DNA of 64,000 bases from Marinobacter sp. X15-166B (lineage in GTDB: Bacteria; Pseudomonadota; Gammaproteobacteria; Pseudomonadales; Oleiphilaceae), in contig NZ_MEIY01000001.1 of the NCBI RefSeq assembly GCF_001752365.1, forward strand, positions 2,710,918 through 2,774,917. Reading direction: 5' to 3'. Positions within the stretch are counted from its first letter, which is position 1; each line of letters opens with the position of its first letter. A model generated the notes under the pieces. It saw only the letters and a program-made list of their open reading frames with translations, had not been told where the DNA came from and did not search any database. Positions 8,625 through 18,465 of the stretch are shown here, in pieces. The position numbers and the translations under genes are program-made.

Positions 8625-10094
8625 ATGCTGCGTATTGCCGAAGAAGCCCTCACATTTGACGATGTCCTGCTTGTGCCTGGATATTCTGAAATTCTGCCCA
8701 AAAATGTCAGCCTCAAAACACAATTGACCAAAGGGATCGCTTTGAATATTCCCCTGGTCTCGGCCGCGATGGACACGGTGACCGACGCTGACCTGGCCAT
8801 TGCCATGGCGCAGGAAGGCGGTATCGGCATGATGCACAAAAATATGACCGTTGAACAGCAGGCGGCCGAAGTGCGCAAGGTCAAGAAGTTCGAAAGTGGC
8901 GTGGTCAAGGACCCGATCACGGTAACCCCCGACACCACAGTGCGCGAACTGGTTGATATCACCCTGGCGAATAACTTCTCAGGCATGCCGGTGGTGGAAG
9001 GTCGTGAGCTGGTCGGCATTGTGACCGGACGCGATATCCGTTTCGAGAGCCGCATGGATACGCTGGTGTCCGAGATCATGACGCCCAAGGAAAAGCTGGT
9101 GACGGTCAAGGAAGGCGCTGATCTGACGCTGGTCAAAGAGCTATTGCACAAACACCGCATCGAAAAGATTCTGGTGGTCAACGACGAGTTCGAACTGCGG
9201 GGTCTGATTACGGTCAAGGACATCCAGAAGGCGAAAGATTATCCCATGGCCTGCAAGGATGAACACGGCCGTTTGCGTGTGGGCGCGGCCGTGGGTACCG
9301 GCGCCGACACTGAGGCACGGGTCAAGGCGCTGGTCCAGGCCGAGGTTGATGTCATCGTGGTGGATACCGCCCACGGACATTCCAGCGGGGTGATCGAGCG
9401 GGTCCGCTGGGTGAAGGAAACTTACCCCCATGTGCAGGTCATTGGTGGCAATATTGCAACCGCCGACGCCGCCATTGCCCTGGCGGATGCCGGCGCTGAC
9501 GGCGTCAAAGTGGGCATTGGCCCGGGCTCGATTTGCACCACCCGGATCGTTGCCGGAATCGGTGTGCCGCAAATCACCGCAGTGTCCAACGTGGCCGCCG
9601 CGCTGAAGGAGCGCGGCGTGCCGGTGATTGCCGACGGTGGGGTGCGTTTCTCCGGCGATATATCCAAAGCCATTGCGGCGGGTGCCTACAGCGTGATGGT
9701 TGGCAGCCTGTTAGCGGGAACGGACGAAGCACCCGGCGAAATCGAACTGTTCCAGGGGCGCAGTTACAAAGCGTACCGGGGCATGGGCTCGTTGGGTGCC
9801 ATGGGGCAGGGACAGGGATCCAGTGACCGCTATTTCCAGGACGCCAGCGAAGGTGTTGAAAAACTGGTGCCCGAAGGCATTGAAGGCCGCGTTGCCTGCA
9901 AGGGACCCATGCGCAATATTGTTCATCAGCTGATGGGCGGGCTGCGTGCGTCCATGGGGTACACCGGCTGTGAGGATATGGAGCAGATGCGCACCAAGCC
10001 CCAGTTTGTGCGCATCACCAACGCAGGTATGCGGGAGAGTCATGTCCACGACGTGACCATCACTAAAGAAGCGCCAAACTACCGTATCGGCTGA
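8625..10094 (+). CDS. guaB: Inosine-5'-monophosphate dehydrogenase
   Basis: Oxidises IMP to XMP with NAD+, the rate-limiting step of guanine nucleotide synthesis. The protein is 489 residues (E. coli 488). The start [14 protein letters not shown] is the family start; a longer in-frame extension of 41 codons overlaps the promoter and is rejected. A TIM barrel is interrupted by a pair of CBS domains (about 95-205; note the [10 protein letters not shown] and [10 protein letters not shown] repeats). The catalytic Cys304 sits in [11 protein letters not shown], and the flap and active-site loop RGMGSLGAM is present. guaA follows after 31 bases, so the two form the classical guaBA operon. Confidence 0.98.
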   Translation: MLRIAEEALTFDDVLLVPGYSEILPKNVSLKTQLTKGIALNIPLVSAAMDTVTDADLAIAMAQEGGIGMMHKNMTVEQQAAEVRKVKKFESGVVKDPITVTPDTTVRELVDITLANNFSGMPVVEGRELVGIVTGRDIRFESRMDTLVSEIMTPKEKLVTVKEGADLTLVKELLHKHRIEKILVVNDEFELRGLITVKDIQKAKDYPMACKDEHGRLRVGAAVGTGADTEARVKALVQAEVDVIVVDTAHGHSSGVIERVRWVKETYPHVQVIGGNIATADAAIALADAGADGVKVGIGPGSICTTRIVAGIGVPQITAVSNVAAALKERGVPVIADGGVRFSGDISKAIAAGAYSVMVGSLLAGTDEAPGEIELFQGRSYKAYRGMGSLGAMGQGQGSSDRYFQDASEGVEKLVPEGIEGRVACKGPMRNIVHQLMGGLRASMGYTGCEDMEQMRTKPQFVRITNAGMRESHVHDVTITKEAPNYRIG

Positions 10095-10125
10095 TGCCAG
10101 CCGATTACCCTGATTTGAGGAACTC

Positions 10126-11703
10126 ATGGCCCAGAACATTCACGACCACCGCATCCTGATTCTCGACTTTGGATCACAGTACACCCAGCTGATCGCTCGC
10201 CGCGTTCGTGAAATCGGCGTGTATTGCGAAATCAGGGCGTTCGATATTACCGACGACGAGCTGAACGAGTTTGGCGCCAAAGGCATCATTCTGGCCGGTG
10301 GCCCGGAGTCCGTCACTGAGCTGGGCGGACCCCGCGCGCCTCAAAGCGTGCTGGATGGCAAGGTGCCCGTCCTGGGAATTTGCTACGGCATGCAAACCAT
10401 GGCCGAGCAGTTGGGCGGCAAGGTGGCCAATTCAGAAAAACGCGAGTTCGGCTACGCCCAGGTCAAAGTGCGCGCCGAGAGCCCCTTGCTGAACGACATC
10501 AAAGACCACCTGACGGCGACCGGCGACGCGTTGCTGGATGTGTGGATGAGCCACGGCGACAAAGTAGTCACCATGCCGGCCGGGTTTGAGTTGCTGGCGT
10601 CCACCGAGAGCGCGCCCATCGCCGCGATGCAGGACCTGTCCCGTAACCTTTACGGTGTCCAGTTCCACCCGGAAGTGACCCACACGCTGCAGGGTACGCG
10701 GATTCTGGAGCACTTTGTGGTGAACATCTGCGGCTGTGAAGCCCTGTGGACGCCCGCGAAAATCGTTGATGACGCGGTCCGTCAGATCCAGGCGCAGGTC
10801 GGCACCGACAAGGTGCTGCTGGGGCTCTCCGGTGGGGTGGATTCTTCGGTTACGGCGGCCCTGCTGCACCGGGCCATTGGGGATCAGCTGACCTGTGTGT
10901 TTGTGGATAACGGTCTGCTGCGGTTGCACGAAGGCGAACAGGTGATGGATATGTTCGCCCGTAACATGGGCGTGAAGGTCATTCGCGCAGACTCCCAGGA
11001 CTTGTTCCTCGAGCGATTGCAAGGCGTCAGTGACCCGGAGCAGAAGCGCAAGATCATCGGCAACACCTTTATAGAAGTGTTTGATGAAGAAGCCCACCGG
11101 ATCACCGATGTGAACTGGCTGGCGCAAGGCACCATCTACCCCGATGTGATTGAATCGGCGGCGGGTAAAACCGGTAAAGCCCAGGTCATCAAATCCCACC
11201 ACAACGTGGGGGGGCTGCCTGAGACCATGAAACTCAAGCTGGTGGAGCCGCTGCGGGAGCTCTTCAAGGACGAAGTGCGCAAGATCGGTCTGGAGCTGGG
11301 CTTGCCCTATGACATGGTGTACCGCCATCCATTCCCAGGCCCGGGGCTTGGCGTCCGTATCCTCGGAGAGGTCAAAAAAGAATACGCGGATATTCTGCGT
11401 CGTGCGGACGCGATTTTCCTGGAAGAACTTCACCGTGCGGACCTCTACCACAAAACCAGTCAGGCGTTTGCGGTGTTTTTGCCGGTCAAGTCGGTCGGGG
11501 TGGTGGGCGACGCCCGCCGCTACGAATGGGTGATCGCGTTGCGTGCGGTAGAAACCATCGATTTTATGACCGCTCGCTGGGCGCACCTGCCCTATGAGTT
11601 GCTGGAAACCGTATCCAACCGGATTATCAACGAGATATCCGGGGTGTCGCGGGTGACGTACGATGTGTCATCCAAACCGCCCGCCACCATTGAGTGGGAA
11701 TGA
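10126..11703 (+). CDS. guaA: GMP synthase (glutamine-hydrolysing)
   Basis: Converts XMP to GMP using ATP and glutamine amide nitrogen. At 525 residues it equals the E. coli enzyme. The class I glutamine amidotransferase domain (1-200) has the triad Cys86 (GICYGMQ), His181 and Glu183 (QFHPEV). The ATP pyrophosphatase domain carries the P-loop LSGGVDSSV near 235, and the C-terminal dimerisation domain ends in the conserved PPATIEWE. It lies second in the guaBA operon and ends at a rho-independent terminator. Confidence 0.99.
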   Translation: MAQNIHDHRILILDFGSQYTQLIARRVREIGVYCEIRAFDITDDELNEFGAKGIILAGGPESVTELGGPRAPQSVLDGKVPVLGICYGMQTMAEQLGGKVANSEKREFGYAQVKVRAESPLLNDIKDHLTATGDALLDVWMSHGDKVVTMPAGFELLASTESAPIAAMQDLSRNLYGVQFHPEVTHTLQGTRILEHFVVNICGCEALWTPAKIVDDAVRQIQAQVGTDKVLLGLSGGVDSSVTAALLHRAIGDQLTCVFVDNGLLRLHEGEQVMDMFARNMGVKVIRADSQDLFLERLQGVSDPEQKRKIIGNTFIEVFDEEAHRITDVNWLAQGTIYPDVIESAAGKTGKAQVIKSHHNVGGLPETMKLKLVEPLRELFKDEVRKIGLELGLPYDMVYRHPFPGPGLGVRILGEVKKEYADILRRADAIFLEELHRADLYHKTSQAFAVFLPVKSVGVVGDARRYEWVIALRAVETIDFMTARWAHLPYELLETVSNRIINEISGVSRVTYDVSSKPPATIEWE

Positions 11704-11750
11704 TCCAGCGCCCGGCCGTGACGGGCGATTGTTGGATTGAATGCATTCTC

Positions 11751-11775
11751 AAGCCCACGTATGGTGGGCTTTTTT
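11751..11775 (+). terminator. Rho-independent terminator after guaBA
   Basis: An 8-pair stem AAGCCCAC / GTGGGCTT with the loop GTATG, running into a T tract. It ends 34 bases before the start of the downstream PAS-GGDEF-EAL gene. Confidence 0.85.
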
Positions 11776-11808
11776 ATTGGCTATATACGAGGCAGTCAAG
11801 CTGACGAT

Positions 11809-13881
11809 ATGGAAATCCGAAAAACAGCTACACGTGAGTCCGTACATCAGTTATTTGATGCGGTGGATGCGATCTCCGTTCAGGGGTACGACGAACAGCG
11901 TCGGGTTGTTTATTGGAACAGAGGGAGTGAAGTGATCTATGGCTACACCGCAGCAGAAGCCCTGGGTCGCAAGCTGGAAGATCTGATCATTCCCGCAGAC
12001 ATGCGCGGCGCGGTGATCGCGGGCCATCGGGACTGGCTGGAGCAAGGGGTGGCGATTCCCGCGTCCGAACTGGTATTGCGCAACAAGGCGGGCGAAGACG
12101 TCAACGTCTTTTCCAATCATGTCATGTTTGTCGACGACAACAATCAGCGGGAAATGTATTGCATCGATATCGATTTGGCTGAAGTGCGCCGGGCCCAGGC
12201 CGAAACGGTATTGAAGGAGCACATGCTCAGGGCCGTCTTTGAAGCGACCCCCGATTTGTTTTTCTTGATGAATGCAGACGGGGTGGTCATCGACTACCAC
12301 GCCGGCGATCATACCAACCTTTACGTTGCACCCGAGAACTTGATTGGTCAGCGGGCCATGGAGTTTCTGCCCAACAAGATCGCGCGCAAGTTTCAGACCC
12401 AAATGGCGCGAGCCATGGAACAGAGCGGGCATTCCAGTTTCGAGTATGAGCTGAACCTGCCTGCAGACCTGGCGTACTTCGAAGCGCGGGTGAGTTACCT
12501 GCCGACGCAGGCACAGTTTATGGTCATCGTGCGCGATATCACCGAAAAACAAAAAGCTGCCAAAATGATTCGCCAGCAGGCGTATTTTGACGCGCTGACC
12601 TCCTTGCCCAACCGTTTCCTGTCTCTGGACCGGTTGTCGCAAATGCTCAAGGAAATGGAGCGGGACGGGGAGCAAGCCGCGGTCCTGTTTCTGGACATCG
12701 ACGATTTCAAGAAGGTCAACGACTCTCTGGGCCATGAGGTCGGCGACAAACTGCTGGTTGAAGCCGCCCGGCGGTTGAAACGGGCGGTGCGCAAATCGGA
12801 TACGGTGGGCCGTCTGGGCGGGGACGAGTTCATTGTTCTGCTGCGGGCCCTGAAGGACATCAACGATCTGGTGGACATTGCCGAAGGTTTGCTCGGGTTA
12901 TTTCGGGAGCCTTTCCGGTTTGATGGCCGGGAGCTGGTCCTGACCCTGAGTATTGGCATCGCGATTTACCCCGACAACGGTGCATCCGCCTCCAACCTGT
13001 TGCGCAATGCGGACACCGCCATGTATCAGGCCAAGGCCCTGGGGCGTAACGCCTATTCTTTTTTTACCAAAGAAATGAACGACCGCATTTTACGCCGTCT
13101 GGAAATCGAAGCGCAGCTGCACGGTGCGCTGGAACGTAACGAGTTTTCAGTGTCTTACCAGCCTAAATTCGACGTCCGCACGGAACGCATGGTAGGCGCG
13201 GAAGCCTTGCTGCGCTGGCGTAATCCGATTCTGGGCCAGGTGTCGCCGGCCGAGTTCATTCCCATCGCCGAACATACCGGGTTGATTGGTCCCGTCGGCA
13301 AGTTTGTCATCAAACAGGCAATTGCGTTTCTGGGTCAGTGGCAAGCGCAGCACCAACGGCACTACACCATGGCGGTGAATCTGTCCCCCCGACAGTTCCG
13401 GGACAAAAAACTGGTCGAATTTATTGCACAAACCCTCCGCGAGCAAGAGATCGAGCCAGCGAGACTGGAACTTGAAATCACCGAAGGCGTGTTGATGAAC
13501 GGCGAGGCACACATTGACAAGGCGCTGGCAGACCTCAATGAGCTGGGGGTTCTGCTGGCGATGGACGATTTCGGGACCGGGTATTCGTCGTTAAGTTATC
13601 TGCGGCGGTATGCATTCGATGTGTTGAAGGTGGATCGAAGTTTCATTAACGGCATTACCCTGAACAAAGAGGATCGCGATCTGGTCGTCGCCACCATTGC
13701 CATGGCGCACAGTCTGGGATTGCTGGTGGTGGCGGAAGGCGTTGAGGAGCGGGCCCAGTTGGCATTGCTGGACGAGCTGGGGTGTGATCTGGCGCAGGGC
13801 TATTACTTCAGTGAACCCCTACCGCCTGATGAACTGGTCAATTTTCAGCACCAATCAGCCGACCGACCCCAAACTGAATAG
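11809..13881 (+). CDS. PAS-PAS-GGDEF-EAL cyclic-di-GMP signalling protein
   Basis: A 690-residue cytoplasmic protein with no membrane segments. An N-terminal PAS domain (about 10-130, with WNRGSEVIYGYTAAEALG) is followed by a second PAS-like domain (about 145-255, ATPDLFFLMNADGVV). The diguanylate cyclase domain has an intact GGDEF at 337-341 and an RxxD inhibitory site (RKSD) five residues before it. The phosphodiesterase domain has an intact EAL at 465-467, MDDFGTGYSSLSYL and KVDRSFI. Both catalytic signatures look complete, so it could make or break c-di-GMP depending on PAS input. The frame extends 24 codons upstream into the guaA terminator, so the ATG at 11809 is preferred although its ribosome site is weak. 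Confidence 0.93.
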   Translation: MEIRKTATRESVHQLFDAVDAISVQGYDEQRRVVYWNRGSEVIYGYTAAEALGRKLEDLIIPADMRGAVIAGHRDWLEQGVAIPASELVLRNKAGEDVNVFSNHVMFVDDNNQREMYCIDIDLAEVRRAQAETVLKEHMLRAVFEATPDLFFLMNADGVVIDYHAGDHTNLYVAPENLIGQRAMEFLPNKIARKFQTQMARAMEQSGHSSFEYELNLPADLAYFEARVSYLPTQAQFMVIVRDITEKQKAAKMIRQQAYFDALTSLPNRFLSLDRLSQMLKEMERDGEQAAVLFLDIDDFKKVNDSLGHEVGDKLLVEAARRLKRAVRKSDTVGRLGGDEFIVLLRALKDINDLVDIAEGLLGLFREPFRFDGRELVLTLSIGIAIYPDNGASASNLLRNADTAMYQAKALGRNAYSFFTKEMNDRILRRLEIEAQLHGALERNEFSVSYQPKFDVRTERMVGAEALLRWRNPILGQVSPAEFIPIAEHTGLIGPVGKFVIKQAIAFLGQWQAQHQRHYTMAVNLSPRQFRDKKLVEFIAQTLREQEIEPARLELEITEGVLMNGEAHIDKALADLNELGVLLAMDDFGTGYSSLSYLRRYAFDVLKVDRSFINGITLNKEDRDLVVATIAMAHSLGLLVVAEGVEERAQLALLDELGCDLAQGYYFSEPLPPDELVNFQHQSADRPQTE

Positions 13882-14194
13882 AGCGGGTGCCCCGGCGACC
13901 GTTGCGTGGCCTCTGAGTCCGCATCCTCAGGGTAACCATCTCACCCGCACGTTTATTTCACAGTGCGACGGTAAGCTTCGTGATAACGGGAGCGACAACA
14001 GGCAGGCCTGGATTAATATCGATAAAGAGGCCGGCGGGAATGTGCAGCTTGACAAGCAGCCCTTCCGCTGAACCTTCATTGGTGGATTTCGCGCAGCGCG
14101 CGACCGCCCCGGCAAAAATCACCCGGTCCTGCATCGCTAAGGACATTTCAGTGAAGTCCGCCTATCCTGAAATGACGTGGAGCGGGAGAAAAAG
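13882..14194. other. 313-base intergenic stretch, no confident gene
   Basis: No recognisable protein or RNA family. On the minus strand a 62-codon frame (14146-13958, starting MSLAMQDRVIFAG) encodes a hydrophobic, valine- and proline-rich peptide. It has no clear ribosome-binding site and no family I recognise. The region must hold the promoter of the downstream methyltransferase gene, but I found no convincing -35/-10 pair. Confidence 0.4.
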
Positions 14195-14803
14195 ATGATC
14201 AATCATTACGAGCTCTGTCGTCATCTGCAGCAGCGCGGGGTGCTCAAATCTGCGCGGCTGATCGAAAGTTTCAAGACGATTGACCGCAAAGACTTTGTCA
14301 GCCCGGACCTGCAGGATGAGGCTTATGAGGATTATCCGCTGGCCATCGGCTCCGGACAAACGATTTCCCAGCCTTACACCGTGGCGTTTATGCTGGAACT
14401 GCTGGAGCTTGAAGAAAGTGACCGTATTCTTGATATCGGCTGTGGATCGGGCTGGAGCACCGCGCTGCTGGCTCAAACCGCCCGCTCGGGTTTTGTGACC
14501 GGGGTTGAGCGTGTTCCCGGACTGCTGGCGCTGGCACGCAGCAATCTCGAAAAATATCCGTTCACCAACATCAAACTGCAGGCTGCCGGCGGGGCTCTCG
14601 GCGTCCCAGGCCAGACCTTCGACAAGATTCTGGTATCCGCCGCCGCCAAAGAGCTTCCTTCCGGGCTGATTGAACAGCTGAACCCCGGCGGCATCATGGT
14701 GATTCCCGTCCAGACCGATCTGGTGGTTGTGGCTAAGCGTGAGGACGGCCACCTTGAGCGTCGCGCATTCCCGGGCTTTCGTTTTGTGCCGCTTATTGCC
14801 TGA
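14195..14803 (+). CDS. Protein-L-isoaspartate O-methyltransferase family protein
   Basis: A SAM-dependent methyltransferase of 202 residues (E. coli Pcm is 208). Family members methylate isoaspartyl residues in damaged proteins to start their repair. The signature SGQTISQPYTVAFML, which contacts the isoaspartyl substrate, is near 50-65. The SAM-binding glycine motif LDIGCGSGWSTALLA is near 83-97, and PGGIMVIPV is near the C-terminus. The start MINHYEL follows GGGAG by 6 bases; a GTG six codons earlier is less likely. It is not next to surE/nlpD/rpoS, the usual pcm locus in gammaproteobacteria, so it may be a paralogue with a different substrate. Confidence 0.85.
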   Translation: MINHYELCRHLQQRGVLKSARLIESFKTIDRKDFVSPDLQDEAYEDYPLAIGSGQTISQPYTVAFMLELLELEESDRILDIGCGSGWSTALLAQTARSGFVTGVERVPGLLALARSNLEKYPFTNIKLQAAGGALGVPGQTFDKILVSAAAKELPSGLIEQLNPGGIMVIPVQTDLVVVAKREDGHLERRAFPGFRFVPLIA

Positions 14804-14888
14804 CTGGCTGCACCGACGGGCGAACCTGTAGCGGTTAATACACCAGGTGGGCGCTGCGAAGCCGGGATTAAGAGATTCAATAACAAAG

Positions 14889-14908
14889 GCCGGTATAATT
14901 CGACCGGC
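14889..14908 (+). promoter_or_regulatory. Palindrome over a -10-like box upstream of the thioesterase gene
   Basis: GCCGGT and ACCGGC, perfect complements, flank ATAATTCG; the consensus -10 TATAAT (14894-14899) begins inside the left arm. No good -35 is seen at 16-18 bases. A dyad over a -10 box is where a repressor could act; the binding protein is unknown. Confidence 0.3.
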
Positions 14909-14973
14909 AGTTGACGCCGCTCAGGGTATCGGGCACCGCGTTGACGGGCTGGCAATCTTCTTAAGAGAGCATT

Positions 14974-15459
14974 ATGGAACTCGAATCTAAAACACTGACC
15001 ATGACGGTTTTGATGACACCGGACATGGCCAACTTTTCTGGTAATGTGCACGGTGGCGACTTGCTCAAATACCTTGATCAGGTGGCCTATGCCTGCGCCA
15101 GCCGGTACGCCGGGAGTTATGTGGTCACTCTGTCCGTCGATCAGGTTACCTTTCTCCAACCCGTCCACGTCGGTGAACTGGTCACCTTTCTGGCCAGCGT
15201 TAATTATACCGGCAACACGTCCATGGAAGTGGGCATCAAAGTGATCACTGAAAACATCCGTGAAAAGTTGGTCCGGCATACCAACAGCTGCTTTTTTACC
15301 ATGGTGGCGGTTGACGAGGATGGTAAATCCGTCAAGGTGCCCCCGCTGGACCCACGCACCGATGATGAAATCCGGCGATTTGCCAATGGCAAGGAACGGC
15401 GGGCGATTCGTGCCGAGTTGGCCGAGCGCTACAAAGCCCTGCAAGCGTCCAAGGCCTAG
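14974..15459 (+). CDS. Acyl-CoA thioesterase, hotdog fold
   Basis: A 161-residue protein of the YciA/ACOT family, which hydrolyses acyl-CoAs to free acids and CoA in the cytoplasm. The central-helix signature FSGNVHGGDLLKYLDQVAY (about 20-38) carries the conserved Asn, His and Asp; VTFLQPVHVGELVTF and NTSMEVGIKV are the following hotdog strands. The C-terminal tail after residue 130 is charged and longer than in minimal members. The start follows AAGAGAG. It appears to be a single-gene unit. Substrate chain length cannot be read from the sequence. Confidence 0.9.
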   Translation: MELESKTLTMTVLMTPDMANFSGNVHGGDLLKYLDQVAYACASRYAGSYVVTLSVDQVTFLQPVHVGELVTFLASVNYTGNTSMEVGIKVITENIREKLVRHTNSCFFTMVAVDEDGKSVKVPPLDPRTDDEIRRFANGKERRAIRAELAERYKALQASKA

Positions 15460-15577
15460 ACGGCTCCCTGCACAGAACTCTGGTCATCCCCCTGCCGGCG
15501 CTTCATAATGCTCGTTTTAATACCAAATGAAGATCAATCTGGGGCCATGCGGCGCCGGCTGAACCGGAGAGCAACCG

Positions 15578-16084
15578 ATGTTGGTTGACGATGCAGAATG
15601 GATGCGCCGCGCGCTCACCCTGGCCGAGCAGGCGGCCGCCGCGGGCGAAGTACCTGTGGGTGCGGTGGTGGTGCGTGATGGCAAAGAACTCGGGTCCGGC
15701 TATAATTTGCCGATAAGTAGCTGCGATCCCACGGCCCATGCCGAAATTCAGGCAATCCGGGCCGCAGCCAGGCGAGAAGGTAACTACCGCCTGAGCGGCG
15801 CGACCTTATACGTTACGTTGGAACCCTGCACCATGTGTGTGGGTGCGCTTGTGCACAGTCGGATCTCCAGGCTGGTGTATGGCGCAACCGAGCCCAAGGC
15901 CGGGGCGGTCGAATCCGCACGCCGGACGCTTGATGAGACCCACCTGAACTGGCGGGTGGAAACCACTGGCGGCGTGTTGGCCGAGCGTTGCAGCCAGCTG
16001 ATCAGTGATTTTTTTGCGGCGCGGCGGGCACAGAAGCGCCGCCTGCGTCAGTCAGTATCAGGGACACACAAGGCGGAATTATGA
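15578..16084 (+). CDS. tadA: tRNA-specific adenosine deaminase
   Basis: Deaminates adenosine-34 to inosine in the anticodon of tRNA-Arg(ACG). The protein is 168 residues. The zinc-deaminase signature is complete: His54 and Glu56 in TAHAEI, and Cys84/Cys87 in EPCTMC. The C-terminal DFFAARRAQ region is typical of TadA rather than of cytosine or guanine deaminases. GGAG precedes the ATG. The stop codon overlaps the galE start (ATGA), so the two are translationally coupled, an uncommon pairing. Confidence 0.95.
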   Translation: MLVDDAEWMRRALTLAEQAAAAGEVPVGAVVVRDGKELGSGYNLPISSCDPTAHAEIQAIRAAARREGNYRLSGATLYVTLEPCTMCVGALVHSRISRLVYGATEPKAGAVESARRTLDETHLNWRVETTGGVLAERCSQLISDFFAARRAQKRRLRQSVSGTHKAEL

Positions 16085-17070
16085 AAGTTTTGGTTACCGG
16101 CGGGGCGGGTTATATCGGCAGTCATGTGGTGCGGCAACTGGGCCGCGCCGGTCACGAAGTGGTGGTGTTTGACAATCTGTCCACCGGGTACCGCTGGGCC
16201 GTCACCTGCGGCGAGCTCGTGGTTGGCGATCTGGCCGATGAGCAGGCGCTGGAAGCGCTGTTCGAAACCCACCGCTTTGATGCGGTCCTGCACTTCGCCG
16301 CCAACATTGTGGTGCCTGAGTCGGTCAGCAACCCCCTCAAGTATTACAGCAACAACACCCGCAATACCTTGAACCTGCTGAAGGCGATCGAGCGCCATCG
16401 GGTGCCTCACATGGTGTTTTCGTCGACCGCAGCCGTGTACGGCATGCCGGCTGAAACCGTGCTCACCGAAGATTTGCCGCTGGCGCCCATCAACCCCTAC
16501 GGGGCCTCGAAAATGATGAGCGAGCGCATGATCATGGATTTGGCCGCTGCCTCGTCCCTGGGCTACGTGATTCTGCGATATTTCAATGTTGCCGGTGCCA
16601 ACCCCGAAGGAGTGCTGGGCCAGGCCACCCCCGAGGCCACCCACCTGATCAAGGTGGCCTGTGAGTGCGTGGCGGGGGTCCGCGAGGGCATGAGTGTGTT
16701 CGGCACCGACTACGATACCCGCGATGGCACCTGCGTGCGGGACTATATCCATGTCGAGGATCTGGCCAAGGCTCATGTGATGGCGCTTGACTACATGGCC
16801 CGTGGGGGAGAATCCGTGGTGTTGAATTGCGGGTACGGCCGTGGCTTCACCGTGCGTGAGGTGATCGATGTGGTGAGGGAACAGGCGGGGGTGGATTTCC
16901 CGGTCACCGAAACCGGACGTCGTGCGGGAGATCCGGCGGCGCTGATGGCCGACAACCGCCGCATTACCGAAACCCTGGGTTGGACCCCGGACTTTGATGA
17001 TCTGGCCACAATTGTCCGCACCGCGTTGGCCTGGGAGAAGATCTGGCAGGACCGGAAAGCGGGCAGCTGA
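16081..17070 (+). CDS. galE: UDP-glucose 4-epimerase
   Basis: Interconverts UDP-glucose and UDP-galactose through a bound NAD. It is an extended short-chain dehydrogenase of 329 residues with the Rossmann glycine motif TGGAGYIGSH at 6-15, catalytic Tyr140 and Lys144 (PYGASK), and the Ser/Thr pair in FSSTAAVYG near 113-121. DNLSTG at 31-36 is typical of GalE. Its start overlaps the tadA stop, and ugd follows after 45 bases. The pairing with ugd points to making surface polysaccharide precursors rather than growth on galactose; no galK or galT is nearby. Confidence 0.95.
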   Translation: MKVLVTGGAGYIGSHVVRQLGRAGHEVVVFDNLSTGYRWAVTCGELVVGDLADEQALEALFETHRFDAVLHFAANIVVPESVSNPLKYYSNNTRNTLNLLKAIERHRVPHMVFSSTAAVYGMPAETVLTEDLPLAPINPYGASKMMSERMIMDLAAASSLGYVILRYFNVAGANPEGVLGQATPEATHLIKVACECVAGVREGMSVFGTDYDTRDGTCVRDYIHVEDLAKAHVMALDYMARGGESVVLNCGYGRGFTVREVIDVVREQAGVDFPVTETGRRAGDPAALMADNRRITETLGWTPDFDDLATIVRTALAWEKIWQDRKAGS

Positions 17071-17115
17071 ACAGCCGGGCTTACGACCGACACAAAATAA
17101 CGGGTATATATACGG

Positions 17116-18465
17116 ATGAAAATCACAATATTTGGTACAGGCTACGTGGGATTGGTGACGGGGGCCTGTCTTGCGGATGTGGGTCACGATGTTTTGTGCA
17201 TGGATGTGGATCAGGCAAAAATCGACCGGCTGCTGAGCGGACAGATCCCCATCTATGAGCCTGGACTGGAGCCCATTGTCCGGCAGACCGTTGAGGCCGG
17301 CCGCCTGCAGTTCACCACGGATGCCGACGCGGCGGTGGCCCATGGGGTTCTGCAGTTCATTGCGGTGGGCACACCACCGGATGAAGACGGTTCGGCGGAT
17401 CTGCAGTACGTGACCGCGGTCGCCCGCAGCATCGGCCAGCGCATGAGCGAGTACAAGGTGATCGTGGATAAGTCCACGGTGCCGGTGGGCACCGGGGATC
17501 GGGTCAGGGCCGCAGTCCGGGCGGAGTTGGAGCAGCGCGATCTGGAACTGGAGTTTGACGTGGTGTCCAACCCGGAATTTTTGAAAGAGGGCGCCGCCAT
17601 CCACGACTTCATGAAGCCGGACCGGATCATCATCGGCTCTGACAGTGAGCGGGCTCAGGAGTTGTTGCGGGAGGTCTACTACCCGTTCAATCGCAGCAAC
17701 GACCGCATGATCTACATGGATATCCGCTCCGCAGAGCTGACCAAGTATGCGGCCAACGCGATGCTGGCGACCAAAATCAGTTTCATGAACGAAATCGCCA
17801 ATCTGGCGGAGCGGTTGGGTGCTGATGTTGAACAGGTGCGCCGCGGTATTGGGTCGGATCCCCGTATCGGCTACCACTTCATCTACCCTGGTGCCGGTTA
17901 TGGGGGCTCGTGTTTCCCCAAGGATGTGCAGGCGCTGGCGCGTACTGCCCGCAGTTGTGACTACGAGGCGGTGTTGCTGAATGCGGTGGAGCAGGTCAAT
18001 GCCGCGCAGAAGTACGTGCTGGTCGACAAGCTCAACCATTACTTCAACGGTGATCTCGGCGGAAGGGTTATCGCCTTGTGGGGACTGGCCTTCAAGCCCG
18101 ACACCGACGACATGCGCGAAGCACCGTCCCGGGTGTTTATGGAGGAGTTGTGGAAAGCCGGCGCCACCGTGCAGGCGTTCGACCCGGAGGCCATGCAGGA
18201 AACCCAGCGCCTGTACGGTGATCAGGAGGGGTTGATCCTGTGCGGGACCAAGGAACAGGCCCTGAAAGGCGCTGACGCGCTGGTGATCTGCACCGAATGG
18301 AAAGAGTTTCGCTCACCGGATTTTGCCGGCATGGCCGCGGCCCTGAAAGAAAAAGTCGTATTCGATGGCCGTAACCTGTACGAGCCCGACATGCTGGCGC
18401 GCCACAAACTGGTGTATTACGCCATTGGCCGCGGCCACAACCAGTTTCACCCGGGGGGCGGGTAA
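17116..18465 (+). CDS. ugd: UDP-glucose 6-dehydrogenase
   Basis: Oxidises UDP-glucose twice with NAD+ to UDP-glucuronate. The protein is 449 residues, with the N-terminal Rossmann motif [14 protein letters not shown] (7-20), STVPVGTG near 120, NPEFLKEG near 155, and catalytic Cys266 in [11 protein letters not shown]-terminal UDP-binding domain carries [15 protein letters not shown] near 330. It follows galE and its stop overlaps the start of a HIT-family gene (TAATG). The product could feed the uronate epimerase encoded near 38.8-39.8 kb. Confidence 0.96.
   Translation: MKITIFGTGYVGLVTGACLADVGHDVLCMDVDQAKIDRLLSGQIPIYEPGLEPIVRQTVEAGRLQFTTDADAAVAHGVLQFIAVGTPPDEDGSADLQYVTAVARSIGQRMSEYKVIVDKSTVPVGTGDRVRAAVRAELEQRDLELEFDVVSNPEFLKEGAAIHDFMKPDRIIIGSDSERAQELLREVYYPFNRSNDRMIYMDIRSAELTKYAANAMLATKISFMNEIANLAERLGADVEQVRRGIGSDPRIGYHFIYPGAGYGGSCFPKDVQALARTARSCDYEAVLLNAVEQVNAAQKYVLVDKLNHYFNGDLGGRVIALWGLAFKPDTDDMREAPSRVFMEELWKAGATVQAFDPEAMQETQRLYGDQEGLILCGTKEQALKGADALVICTEWKEFRSPDFAGMAAALKEKVVFDGRNLYEPDMLARHKLVYYAIGRGHNQFHPGGG

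Noticed and set aside
16048-18039. 663-codon frame opposite galE and ugd
   Set aside because: Crosses two real genes antisense; no recognisable domain.
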